In this document: one piece after another, positions 6,293 through 12,522 of the stretch
Position numbering within the stretch: position 1 is the stretch's first letter
Layout of the letters: each line of letters starts with the position of its first letter
Assembly (NCBI GenBank): GCA_945889545.1
Contig: CAMDCC010000054.1
Span: forward strand, 1-12,777
Length of the DNA: 12,777 nt
Reading direction: 5' to 3'
DNA from: Bifidobacterium breve
GTDB taxonomy: Bacteria; Actinomycetota; Acidimicrobiia; IMCC26256; PALSA-555
Made by a program: the position numbers and the translations under genes
Notes under the pieces: model-generated
Seen by the model: only the letters and a program-made list of their open reading frames with translations
Database searches by the model: none
What the model was told of the DNA's origin: nothing

Positions 6293-7055
6293 AGCCGACT
6301 GACTCGAGCGTCAGGCCTTGGGGCGGGGCGATCTGGCCGGCGATCTGGCGGTCGCGAGCGCGCAGGATGTTCATGATGTCGCCGGGGCGCATGCGATCGG
6401 TTGCGGCGTCGACCATCGTGCCGACGAGCGAGCGCACCATCCGGTGGCAGAACGCCGTGGCCCGCACGTCGTAGACGAGCGTGCCGTCACCGTTGTCGAG
6501 CCACTTTGACTCCAACACCCGTCGCCGAGTGGTCGATCCCTCAGGACCCTTCCGGCAGAACGATGCGAAGTCGTGCAGCCCCATGAACGGGTCGGCGGCA
6601 AGCCGCAACCGAGCGATGTCGAGCGGCTCGGAGATCCACCACGAATAGCGAGCGACGAACGGGTCGGGCTCGGGTTGGTTGAGGATGGTGTAGCGGTACC
6701 GACGCCACTTCGCGGACCTACGCGCATCGAAGGTAGGGTCGACGCGCTCGCAGCGCCGGACAACGATCTCGGGCCCGAGGATGGCATTCAGGGTCCGGCG
6801 CAGCCGCTCCGGCTCGAAGGCGACGAACGTCTGGATGCTCACCACCTGGCCCCAGGCATGGACACCCGTGTCCGTACGGCCGGCGCACACCAAGCCGAGC
6901 GCCTCTCGCGGTGAGCGCAACACGTTCTCCAGCGCGTTCGAGAGGACGCTCTCGACCGTGCGGACGTTGGGCTGTGCCGCGAACCCATGAAATTCGGTCC
7001 CGTCGTACGCGACGACGAGCTTGAGCTTGTCCCCGGACGGCGGGGCCTGGCTCAT
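6288..7055 (-). CDS. truA: tRNA pseudouridine synthase A
   Basis: 255 residues from ATG 7053-7055. TruA isomerises uridines 38-40 in the tRNA anticodon arm. The catalytic Asp62 lies in the family signature AGRTDTGVHAWGQV (58-71). Other TruA landmarks are AYDGTEFHGFAAQP (16-29), SAKWRRYRYTI, and the C-terminal ATAFCHRMVRSLVGTMVDA, which contains the conserved FxxxMxRxxVG pattern. A GTG 9 codons upstream (7082) is possible, but neither start has a clear Shine-Dalgarno. The gene follows rplQ by 67 bases in the usual rpoA-rplQ-truA order. Its stop lies in the GGGCTAGT repeat. Confidence 0.96.
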   Translation of the reverse strand: MSQAPPSGDKLKLVVAYDGTEFHGFAAQPNVRTVESVLSNALENVLRSPREALGLVCAGRTDTGVHAWGQVVSIQTFVAFEPERLRRTLNAILGPEIVVRRCERVDPTFDARRSAKWRRYRYTILNQPEPDPFVARYSWWISEPLDIARLRLAADPFMGLHDFASFCRKGPEGSTTRRRVLESKWLDNGDGTLVYDVRATAFCHRMVRSLVGTMVDAATDRMRPGDIMNILRARDRQIAGQIAPPQGLTLESVGY

Positions 7056-7122
7056 CGCCGGCGGTTCAGCTCCACGGGTCACCCCGGCTGCGCGCCACCA
7101 TCCGGCAGCACTCCGCCTGCGT

Positions 7123-7473
7123 TCACACGAGCTCGATGCGCGCCATCGGCGCGTTGTCGCCCGGCCTCGGGCCGAGCTTGAGGATGCGCAGGTAGCCACC
7201 CGGGCGCTCGGCGTATCGAGGCGCGATCTCGGCGAAGAGCTTGTGGGTCGCACGCTTGTCGTGCATCGTCGAGATGACGAGCCGACGGTCGTGCACCCCG
7301 CCGCGCTTGGCCTTGGTGATGAGACTCTCGGCGTACGGACGCAGCGCCTTGGCCTTGGCCACGGTGGTCACCACGTGCTCAGCCTCGAAGAGGCTGGCAG
7401 CGAGGTTGGCCATCATGAGCCGCTGGTGCGCGGGATCTCTCCCGAAGCGTGGTCCCTTACGGGGCGTGGGCAT
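7123..7473 (-). CDS. rplQ: 50S ribosomal protein L17 (bL17)
   Basis: 116 residues from ATG 7471-7473. The protein begins MPTPRKGPRFGRDPAHQRLMMANLA, the bL17 N-terminal signature, and ends RPGDNAPMARIELV, the conserved C-terminal strand. It lacks the long acidic or Ala-rich C-terminal tail that many actinobacterial L17 proteins carry, so it is a minimal form. The ribosome binding site AAGGAG lies inside the last codons of rpoA, 10 bases before the ATG. Only 7 bases separate the two genes, so they are translated from one message. The frame is open far upstream across rpoA, which is an artefact of high G+C. Confidence 0.97.
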   Translation of the reverse strand: MPTPRKGPRFGRDPAHQRLMMANLAASLFEAEHVVTTVAKAKALRPYAESLITKAKRGGVHDRRLVISTMHDKRATHKLFAEIAPRYAERPGGYLRILKLGPRPGDNAPMARIELV

Positions 7474-7480
7474 CGAGCAC

Positions 7481-8416
7481 CTACTCCTTGACGCGCAACG
7501 CGAGGCCGCGCTCGTCGAGCTTCTGGAGCACCTCGTCGAGCGACTTCGACCCGAAGTTGGTGATCGCAAGCAGGTCGTCTTCGGTCTTGGCGACGAGCTG
7601 CCCGATCGTGTCGACGCGCGCCCGCTTGAGGCAGTTGCGCGGCCGCTCCGAGAGGTCGAGCTGCTCGATCGGCAGCTCGAGGTCGGGCGACGCCGCCGTG
7701 GCGGGTGAAACCTCACCGAGCTCGAGGCCGCGGGGTTCGTCGGACAGGCTCGCAACGAGGCCGACGAGGCTCCGCAGCGTGTCGCCGGCCGAGGCAAGCG
7801 CCTCACGCGGCGTGACGGAACCATCGGTCTCGATCTCGAGCGTGAGCTTGTCGTAGTTGGTGGCCTGCTCCACACGCGTCGGCTCTACCGAGAACGCCAC
7901 GCGGCGCACCGGCGAGAAGATCGCGTCGACGGGGATCACGCCAATCGTGGAGGTGCGCTTGTTGCGCTCCGCTGACAGGTAGCCGCGGCCCTGCTCGACC
8001 GTGAGATCGATAGCGAGACGTCCCTTGGCGTTCACGGTTGCGATGTGCAGCGCCGGGTTGAGCACCTCGACGTCGGACGTGGTCTGGATGTCGCCCGCCG
8101 TGACCTCACCGGGACCGCGCTTGTCGAGGCGCAGCGAGACTCCCTCATCGCTGGTACACAGCAGCACGAGGTCCTTGATGTTCAGGATGAGGTCGGTGAC
8201 GTCTTCCTTCACACCCGGGATGGTGTCGAACTCGTGCAGCGCTTCGTCGAAGCGCACCTGCGTGACGGCTGCGCCAGGAATCGACGACAGGAGCGTGCGC
8301 CGCAGGCTGTTACCGAGCGTGTGCCCGAAACCTGGCTCGAGTGGTGAGATCACAAACGACTGGACGTTGCCCTCGGGCTCGCCAGCTTCGACCTCAGGTC
8401 GCTGGATGATCAGCAT
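7481..8416 (-). CDS. rpoA: RNA polymerase alpha subunit
   Basis: 311 residues. The N-terminal domain (about 1-225) holds the dimerisation and assembly region, with PLEPGFGHTLGNSLRRTLLSS-type sequence at 25-45. A linker rich in Glu, Ala and Pro is followed by the C-terminal domain (about 247-311) with LSERPRNCLKRA and NFGSKSLDEVLQKL. By alignment with the E. coli protein, Arg258 matches the UP-element-contacting Arg265. The start is ATG 8414-8416, with AAGG a few bases upstream. It follows rpsD by 30 bases and precedes rplQ by 7, the classic alpha-operon order. Confidence 0.99.
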   Translation of the reverse strand: MLIIQRPEVEAGEPEGNVQSFVISPLEPGFGHTLGNSLRRTLLSSIPGAAVTQVRFDEALHEFDTIPGVKEDVTDLILNIKDLVLLCTSDEGVSLRLDKRGPGEVTAGDIQTTSDVEVLNPALHIATVNAKGRLAIDLTVEQGRGYLSAERNKRTSTIGVIPVDAIFSPVRRVAFSVEPTRVEQATNYDKLTLEIETDGSVTPREALASAGDTLRSLVGLVASLSDEPRGLELGEVSPATAASPDLELPIEQLDLSERPRNCLKRARVDTIGQLVAKTEDDLLAITNFGSKSLDEVLQKLDERGLALRVKE

Positions 8417-8446
8417 CAGTTGCCTTCTCTGTTGATCTGCGGGGGG

Positions 8447-9070
8447 TTACTTGGAGTAGAGCTCGACGATGAGCTGCTCGCGCACGGGCACATCGATCTG
8501 CTCGCGCAACGGAAGCTCGCGCACCGTCACTTCGTGGGTATCGGCCTTCACATCGAGCCACTGCGGGATCGAGCGGGTAATCGTGTCGAGGTTGTGACGC
8601 ACGACGATGTTCGCCTTCGCCTTGTCAGTGAGGGTGATCACATCTTCCTTGCGCACCAGGTACGACGGGATCGTGACCCGCTTGGCGTTCACGAGGATGT
8701 GACCGTGTCGCACGAGCTGGCGAGCCTGGTTGCGGCTCGTGCCGAAGTTGGCTCGGAAGACCACGTTGTCGAGTCGCTGCTCGAGCATGCGCAGCAAGAT
8801 CTCGCCGGTGATGCCGTCTTCTGAGTTGGCTGCCGCGTACATCTTGCGGAACTGCTTCTCGAGCACGCCATAGATGCGCCGGGCCTTCTGCTTCTCACGA
8901 AGCTGGAGGAGGTATTCGCTCTCACGGATGCGCCCACGCCCGTGCTGTCCGGGCGGATACGGCTTGCGTTCGACCGGGCACTTCATCGATTCGCACTTCG
9001 GGCCCTTGAGGAAGAGCTTCATGCGCTCGCGACGGCAAAGCTTGCAGACGGCTGCGGTGTACCTGGCCAT
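8447..9070 (-). CDS. rpsD: 30S ribosomal protein S4 (uS4), zinc-binding form
   Basis: 207 residues from ATG 9068-9070, beginning MARYTAAVCKLCRRERMKLF. uS4 binds 16S rRNA early in 30S assembly, and in many bacteria it also acts in transcription antitermination or autoregulation. Cys9, Cys12, Cys26 and Cys31 make the zinc site of the C+ form. The S4 RNA-binding domain follows: LEQRLDNVVFRANFGTS, then ARQLVRHGHILVN. The start codon overlaps the rpsK stop by one base (TGATG), so the two are tightly coupled. An open frame upstream to 9688 is only an overlap through rpsK. Confidence 0.98.
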   Translation of the reverse strand: MARYTAAVCKLCRRERMKLFLKGPKCESMKCPVERKPYPPGQHGRGRIRESEYLLQLREKQKARRIYGVLEKQFRKMYAAANSEDGITGEILLRMLEQRLDNVVFRANFGTSRNQARQLVRHGHILVNAKRVTIPSYLVRKEDVITLTDKAKANIVVRHNLDTITRSIPQWLDVKADTHEVTVRELPLREQIDVPVREQLIVELYSK

Positions 9071-9468
9071 CAGACTCTCCTGCGCTTCGGCTGGCGACAT
9101 CCGTTGTGCGGGATGGGCGTGACGTCCTTGATGCCGACCACCTCGATACCGGTGTTCTGGATGGTGCGGATGGCCGTCTCCCGACCGGAGCCGGGACCTT
9201 TCACGACCACGTCGACCTTGCGCACACCGTGCTCCATGGCGCGCCGCGCGACCGTCTCGGCCGCGAGCTGCGCCGCGAACGGCGTGCTCTTGCGAGAACC
9301 CTTGAAACCCACGTTCCCCGACGAGGCCCACGCGATCGCGTTGCCCTGCTGGTCGGTGATCGTGATGATCGTGTTGTTGAACGACGACTTGATGTGCGCA
9401 ACGCCATAGGCGACGTTCTTGCGCTCTTTTCGCTTCGGTCGCCGTCCGCCGGCGGCTGGCTTGGCCAC
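9070..9468 (-). CDS. rpsK: 30S ribosomal protein S11 (uS11)
   Basis: 132 residues, starting at GTG 9466-9468 with AGGAG upstream. The N-terminal tail is basic (GGRRPKRKERKNV) and is followed by the uS11 core: AHIKSSFNNTIITITD, GNAIAWASSGNVGFKGSRKSTPFAAQ and VKGPGSGRETAIR. The C terminus, TPIPHNGCRQPKRRRV, is the conserved rRNA-binding tail. uS11 forms part of the 30S platform near the Shine-Dalgarno duplex. It lies 44 bases after rpsM and overlaps rpsD by one base. Confidence 0.98.
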   Translation of the reverse strand: MAKPAAGGRRPKRKERKNVAYGVAHIKSSFNNTIITITDQQGNAIAWASSGNVGFKGSRKSTPFAAQLAAETVARRAMEHGVRKVDVVVKGPGSGRETAIRTIQNTGIEVVGIKDVTPIPHNGCRQPKRRRV

Positions 9469-9512
9469 GTACTCCTACTTCCCGTTCTCGTTCGTCGACT
9501 TCTGCTCGTACA

Positions 9513-9890
9513 TCACTTGCGGGCCTTCTTGCGGCCGGCGACTGTCTTCTTTGGACCCTTGCGGGTGCGCGCGTTGGTGCGCGTGCGCTGACCCCGGACG
9601 GGGAGTCCCCGGCGGTGCCGGATGCCCTCGTAGCTCCCGATCTCGACCTTGCGCTTGATGTTGGCCGACACCTCGCGACGCAGGTCACCCTCGACCTTGA
9701 GGTTCGCGTCGATCCACGCGCGCAACTTGGCGACTTCTTCGTCGGTCAGGTCGCGGACACGGGTGTCGCGAGACAGCTGGGTCTGGTCGCACACCGTCTT
9801 GGCGACGGAGCGACCAACGCCAAAGATGTATGTAAGCGAGATCTCAAGCCGCTTTTCACGCGGGATATCAACGCCGGCGATTCGAGCCAT
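9513..9890 (-). CDS. rpsM: 30S ribosomal protein S13 (uS13)
   Basis: 125 residues from ATG 9888-9890, preceded by AGGAAG. It begins MARIAGVDIPREKRLEISLTYIFGVG, the uS13 signature, and has the conserved IKRKVEIGSYEGIRHRRGLPVRGQRTRTNARTRKG segment (about 79-113) and a Lys/Arg-rich tail that reaches toward P-site tRNA. uS13 contacts the 50S subunit in an intersubunit bridge. It follows rpmJ by 6 bases. Confidence 0.98.
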   Translation of the reverse strand: MARIAGVDIPREKRLEISLTYIFGVGRSVAKTVCDQTQLSRDTRVRDLTDEEVAKLRAWIDANLKVEGDLRREVSANIKRKVEIGSYEGIRHRRGLPVRGQRTRTNARTRKGPKKTVAGRKKARK

Positions 9891-9896
9891 GACTTC

Positions 9897-10010
9897 CTAT
9901 CCCTGCCGCTGCTTGTGGCGCGGGTTGGTACAGATGACGCGGACCGCGCCGTGACGGCGGATCAGCTTGCACTTCTCACACATCTTTTTAACCGACGGTC
10001 GAACTTTCAA
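9897..10010 (-). CDS. rpmJ: 50S ribosomal protein L36 (bL36), zinc-binding form
   Basis: 37 residues read as MKVRPSVKKMCEKCKLIRRH and onward to NPRHKQRQG. The start is TTG 10008-10010, which gives the conserved MKVRPSVKK beginning; no ATG or GTG fits. A weak purine-rich site (AGAGCAG) lies just upstream. The zinc ligands of the C+ form are Cys11, Cys14, Cys27 and His32. It lies 15 bases after infA and 6 before rpsM, its standard position. Confidence 0.95.
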   Translation of the reverse strand: MKVRPSVKKMCEKCKLIRRHGAVRVICTNPRHKQRQG

Positions 10011-10025
10011 CGCTGCTCTTCTCGA

Positions 10026-10262
10026 TTACTTGTAGCGGTAGGTGATGCGGCCACGACTCAAGTCGTAAGGAGTGAGCTCGACCTGCACGCGGTCCCCAGG
10101 GAGGATTCGGATGTAGTTCATCCGCATCTTCCCGGAGATGTGTGCGAGCACCTTGTGCCCGTTCTCGAGCTCGACACGGAACATGGCGTTTGGGAGCGGT
10201 TCAACCACCGTTCCCTCGACCAATATCGTGTCGTCCTTCGGCTTTGCCAGAGCTTCCACCAC
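10026..10262 (-). CDS. infA: Translation initiation factor IF-1
   Basis: 78 residues if started at GTG 10260-10262. IF-1 binds the ribosomal A site during initiation. The OB-fold sequence is plain: EGTVVEPLPNAMFRVELENGHKVLAHISGKMRMNYIRILPGDRVQVELTPYDLSRGRITYRYK (about 16-78). Most homologues begin MAK(K/P)-D, which here corresponds to residues 5-8, where codon 5 is CTG (10248-10250). AAGGTGG lies 8 bases before that CTG, whereas the GTGs have no Shine-Dalgarno. The annotated start is therefore uncertain between GTG and a rare CTG. It is the first gene of the resumed minus-strand block, separated from map by a plus-strand insertion of 1.5 kb. Confidence 0.96.
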   Translation of the reverse strand: MVEALAKPKDDTILVEGTVVEPLPNAMFRVELENGHKVLAHISGKMRMNYIRILPGDRVQVELTPYDLSRGRITYRYK

Positions 10263-10323
10263 CTTGAATTGGACCTAAGCGGGCGCGCGAAACGCCCGGA
10301 CGAACTCACTTGTGAGCCTTTCT

Positions 10324-10352
10324 AGGCTACACGGTCCCCTCACCCCTTGGAA
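10324..10352 (-). promoter_or_regulatory. weak promoter candidate for the infA-rpoA block
   Basis: On the minus strand, TTCCAA (10347-10352), a 17-base spacer and TAGCCT (10324-10329). The -10 fits the TANNNT form seen elsewhere in the window; the -35 is poor. The plus-strand insertion upstream separates infA from map, so the block needs its own promoter near here. Confidence 0.35.
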
Positions 10353-10381
10353 AATCAGGGTCACAGCCGCGCGCCGAGGGT

Positions 10382-10405
10382 GTGTATTACCTATCGTGAT
10401 ACGCT
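10382..10405 (+). promoter_or_regulatory. promoter and operator of the antitoxin-MazF pair
   Basis: GTGTATTAC (10382-10390), a 5-base spacer and GTGATACGC (10396-10404) form an imperfect dyad, 7 of 9 positions matching. The right arm contains an extended -10, TGA-TACGCT (10397-10405). The box ends 8 bases before the GTG at 10414, the same distance as at 3092 and 11007. RHH antitoxins usually bind such dyads to repress their own promoter. Confidence 0.45.
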
Positions 10406-10413
10406 CTCGCTTG

Positions 10414-10653
10414 GTGCCCAAGGCGATCTCCGTGCGACTCGACGACGCCGCGCTGCGTGCGCTCGCGCTGATCGAGGCGGGTGGGGCGTCGCGGTCGGAG
10501 GCCATACGCACGGCCATCGTCGAGGCAGCGAGCCGTCGACGCGAACCGGACGCGATCCGCGCCGAGGTGGCGAGTATCGCCGCCGATCCCGAGGATCGAG
10601 CCGAAATGACGGCAGTGCTCGCCGACATGGAGGATCTCAGTGACCCGTGGTGA
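10414..10653 (+). CDS. mazE: Ribbon-helix-helix antitoxin of a MazF pair
   Basis: 79 residues from GTG 10414. PKAISVRLDDAALRALALIE (2-21) followed by GASRSEAIRTAIVEAASRRR is the strand-helix-helix pattern of RHH (CopG/MetJ) repressors. The acidic C-terminal stretch, with EDRAEMTAVLADMEDLSDPW, is the likely toxin-binding tail. It overlaps the MazF gene by 14 bases, and the toxin's ribosome binding site lies within its last codons. GTG 10414 is preferred to GTG 10396 because it gives the normal start of the first strand and lies 8 bases after a -10 box. This is the RHH kind of MazF antitoxin common in actinobacteria, not the AbrB-fold MazE of E. coli. Confidence 0.78.
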   Translation: MPKAISVRLDDAALRALALIEAGGASRSEAIRTAIVEAASRRREPDAIRAEVASIAADPEDRAEMTAVLADMEDLSDPW

Positions 10654-10957
10654 CGTCCACGAGCTCCGCCTGGCCCGCGGAGTCGGTCATGAGCAACACG
10701 GACGACGACTCGGTGTGGTCGTGCAGTCAGATCTCTACGCCGGCTTGTCGACCGTGCTCATTGCGCCGACTTCGAGGCAGGCCCTGGCGACTTCGTGGCG
10801 ACCCGTCATCACGGTCGCAGGCGAGCAGACGCGTGTGCTCGTCGAGCAGACGAAAGCTCTCGATCTCGCTCGCGTCGGCCGAAGAGTGGCTCACCTCACC
10901 GCGGAAGAGATCTGGGCACTAGACGACGCGTTACGCGCCGTCCTCGCGTTGGGCTGA
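10640..10957 (+). CDS. mazF: MazF/PemK-type mRNA interferase toxin
   Basis: 105 residues, usual length. It opens MTRGDVHELRL, the MazF first strand with the conserved Arg-Gly, followed by GHEQHGRRLGVVVQSDL (16-32; Glu18, Arg22-Arg23), and APTSRQ (42-47) holding the conserved Thr44-Ser45 of the catalytic region. LVEQTKALDLARVGRRVAHLTAEEI matches the C-terminal dimer half. MazF enzymes cut single-stranded RNA at short sequences; the specificity here cannot be told. GTG 10640 has a strong GGAGG 6 bases upstream, inside the antitoxin gene. The gene looks intact and therefore probably active. It follows the antitoxin in a bicistron, 50 bases before the decayed phosphatase gene. Confidence 0.9.
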   Translation: MTRGDVHELRLARGVGHEQHGRRLGVVVQSDLYAGLSTVLIAPTSRQALATSWRPVITVAGEQTRVLVEQTKALDLARVGRRVAHLTAEEIWALDDALRAVLALG

Positions 10958-10992
10958 GGACCCCGCCGGGGACACGACAAACCGGGGGCCGG

Positions 10993-10998
10993 TAGCCT
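10993..10998 (+). promoter_or_regulatory. -10 box TAGCCT before the decayed phosphatase gene
   Basis: TAGCCT within CCGGTAGCCTC, 8 bases before GTG 11007. GGGACA (10969-10974) sits 18 bases upstream as a possible -35. The same box at the same distance precedes the phosphodiesterase gene at 3092. Confidence 0.45.
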
Positions 10999-11006
10999 CA
11001 CGGAGC

Positions 11007-11760
11007 GTGGGGCGGGTGCTGGCGATCGGGCTCGACGCGGCTGACTCGAAGTTGCTCGATGAGCTCATGGCGGCCGGACGGATGCCCAACCTCGCGCGGC
11101 TTCGCGAGGCCGGAACCTGGGCCCCCCTCACGTCGCACGACGAGTATCGATCCGAACACCCCTGGTCGACGTTCGTCACCGGACGAACATCGGCCAACAC
11201 GATCCCGAGTTCCCCCGCTGCTCACAGCCCCCCGGCCTGCTCGGCGATCTCGAAGAGACGATCGCTTGGGACCGTTCGATCCCCCTCGAATACCTCGGGG
11301 GTTGGAACCAACCCCGCTGGCTCCGCTCCTTCGCCACCGAGCTCGCCGCATCCTGCCGCGACCGCACACACGTGATCCGTGAGGTCTTGCACCGCACGCC
11401 GGATTGGTCGCTGGGCATCGCGGTCTTCAGCGCCCCGCACACGCTCTCGCACCATTGCTGGCACGGCGTGGCGCGCGACTCCCGACTTGCGAACGCGCCA
11501 ACCGCAACATCGGCGTACCGAATGTTCGCTGACGAGATGGAAGCGCGCGGGTTGCCCGCCCGTCGTTCCACACTTCTCGACGCACCACTCGAGCTATATG
11601 CGACGCCGCTTCGGCATCAGCGATGCCGACCGAGACCGCATCGAGCGTCGCGATCGCTGGTTGCACCGAGGCGGCGTACCGCTTGTGGTCCGAGCGCTAC
11701 CGCGGAGAGAACGTTCGCGAAGCCGTGGGGGCCGCGGTCGACCTCGCGCTCTCGCGCTGA
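11007..11760 (+). pseudogene. Decayed alkaline-phosphatase-superfamily gene, several frameshifts
   Basis: Coding sense persists but jumps between frames. Segment 1 (11007 to about 11187) reads VLAIGLDAADSKLL, MPNLARLREAGTW and WSTFVTGR: the N-terminal metal Asp, the PNLARL helix and the region after the nucleophile of the type I phosphodiesterase family. Near 11187 the frame shifts; segment 2 (to about 11565) reads SQPPGLLGDLEETIAW, EYLGGWNQPRWLRSF, THVIREVLHRTPDW and FSAPHTLSHHCWHGV. The junction also seems to lack tens of residues normally found there. Segment 3 (about 11563-11660) returns to the first frame with HFSTHHSSYMRRRFG and DADRDRIERRDRWL. Segment 4 (about 11662-11760) uses the third frame, AAYRLWSERYRGENV and DLALSR, then TGA. 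No DHG zinc motif is found, so a working enzyme is unlikely. Segments 3-4 may come from a different gene. Confidence 0.7.
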
Positions 11761-11772
11761 CAGATCGCCCTA

Positions 11773-12522
11773 CTAGGGCACCGTCAGAACTTCAGGTCCG
11801 TGGTCGGTGACGGCGATGGTGTGCTCGAAATGCGCGGAGCGACGGCCGTCGCGAGTGATCACCGTCCAGCCGTCGTTGAGCAACTCGGTCTCGGGACCAC
11901 CCGCGTTGACCATCGGCTCGATCGCGAGCACGTGGCCTTCGCGTAGCTTCATACCCCGGCCCGCGGGGCCGTAGTTGGGGATCTGCGGCTCTTCATGCAT
12001 GGCGGTGCCGATGCCGTGACCTACGTACTCCCGAACCACGGTGAAACCGGCTTCTTCAGCGCGTCCCTCGACCGCGGCACCGAGATCACCGAGTCGCTTG
12101 CCCTCGACCACTTGTGCGATGGCAGCTTCGAGCGACTCGCGGGTGACTTCGATGAGACGCTTCGACTCGTCGTCGATGTCGCCGATCGGGACGGTGACCG
12201 CGGCGTCGGCGTGCCAGCCTTCGATGATCGCCCCACAGTCGATCGACAGGATGTCGCCGTCCTTCAGCACCACATCGGCGCTTGGGATGCCATGCACGAT
12301 CACGTCGTTGGGTGATGTGCACACGACGGCAGGAAAACCGTGGTATCCGAGGAAGTTCGACCGGGCGCCACGACGGTCGATGACCTCACGGGCAGCGGCA
12401 TCCACATCGAGCGTCGTTGCACCCGCCTTCGCGGCGCGGATGCACTCCTCATGCATCTCCGCGACCACCTTGCCCGCTCGGCGCATGAGCGCGATCTGCT
12501 CAGCCGACTTCCGCGTGATCAC
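11773..12522 (-). CDS. map: Methionine aminopeptidase, type I
   Basis: 249 residues from GTG 12520-12522. It removes the initiator Met from new proteins. The five metal ligands of the pita-bread fold are present: Asp95 (SIDCG), Asp106 (HADAAVTV), His169 (VGHGIGTAMHEEP), Glu202 (AIEPMV) and Glu233 (FEHT). His77 (VIVHGIP) matches the catalytic His79 of the E. coli enzyme. There is no N-terminal SH3-binding or zinc-finger extension, so it is type Ia. The start overlaps the adk stop by 4 bases (GTGA), showing coupled translation. In most actinobacteria map is followed at once by infA; here 1.5 kb of opposite-strand DNA intervenes. Confidence 0.97.
   Translation of the reverse strand: MITRKSAEQIALMRRAGKVVAEMHEECIRAAKAGATTLDVDAAAREVIDRRGARSNFLGYHGFPAVVCTSPNDVIVHGIPSADVVLKDGDILSIDCGAIIEGWHADAAVTVPIGDIDDESKRLIEVTRESLEAAIAQVVEGKRLGDLGAAVEGRAEEAGFTVVREYVGHGIGTAMHEEPQIPNYGPAGRGMKLREGHVLAIEPMVNAGGPETELLNDGWTVITRDGRRSAHFEHTIAVTDHGPEVLTVP

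Noticed and set aside
7123..7875. A 250-codon frame ending as L17
   Set aside because: The upstream 134 codons are a shadow of rpoA; the bL17 start is MPTPRKGPRFGR at 7473.
8447..9688. A 413-codon frame ending as S4
   Set aside because: The upstream half lies within rpsK and rpsM in another frame. The family start MARYTAAVCKLC is at 9070.
10961..10971. CCCC-GCC-GGGG after mazF as a terminator
   Set aside because: Four-pair stem without a T-run in GC-rich DNA is expected by chance.
11372..11776. A separate small plus-strand gene starting at GTG 11372
   Set aside because: Coding sense in this frame continues unbroken upstream of 11372 to about 11187 and then stops making sense after about 11565, so it is a middle fragment of the decayed gene.
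11767..11779. GCCCTACTAGGGC palindrome at the map stop as a terminator
   Set aside because: Five pairs around a 3-base loop and no T-run; too small to call.
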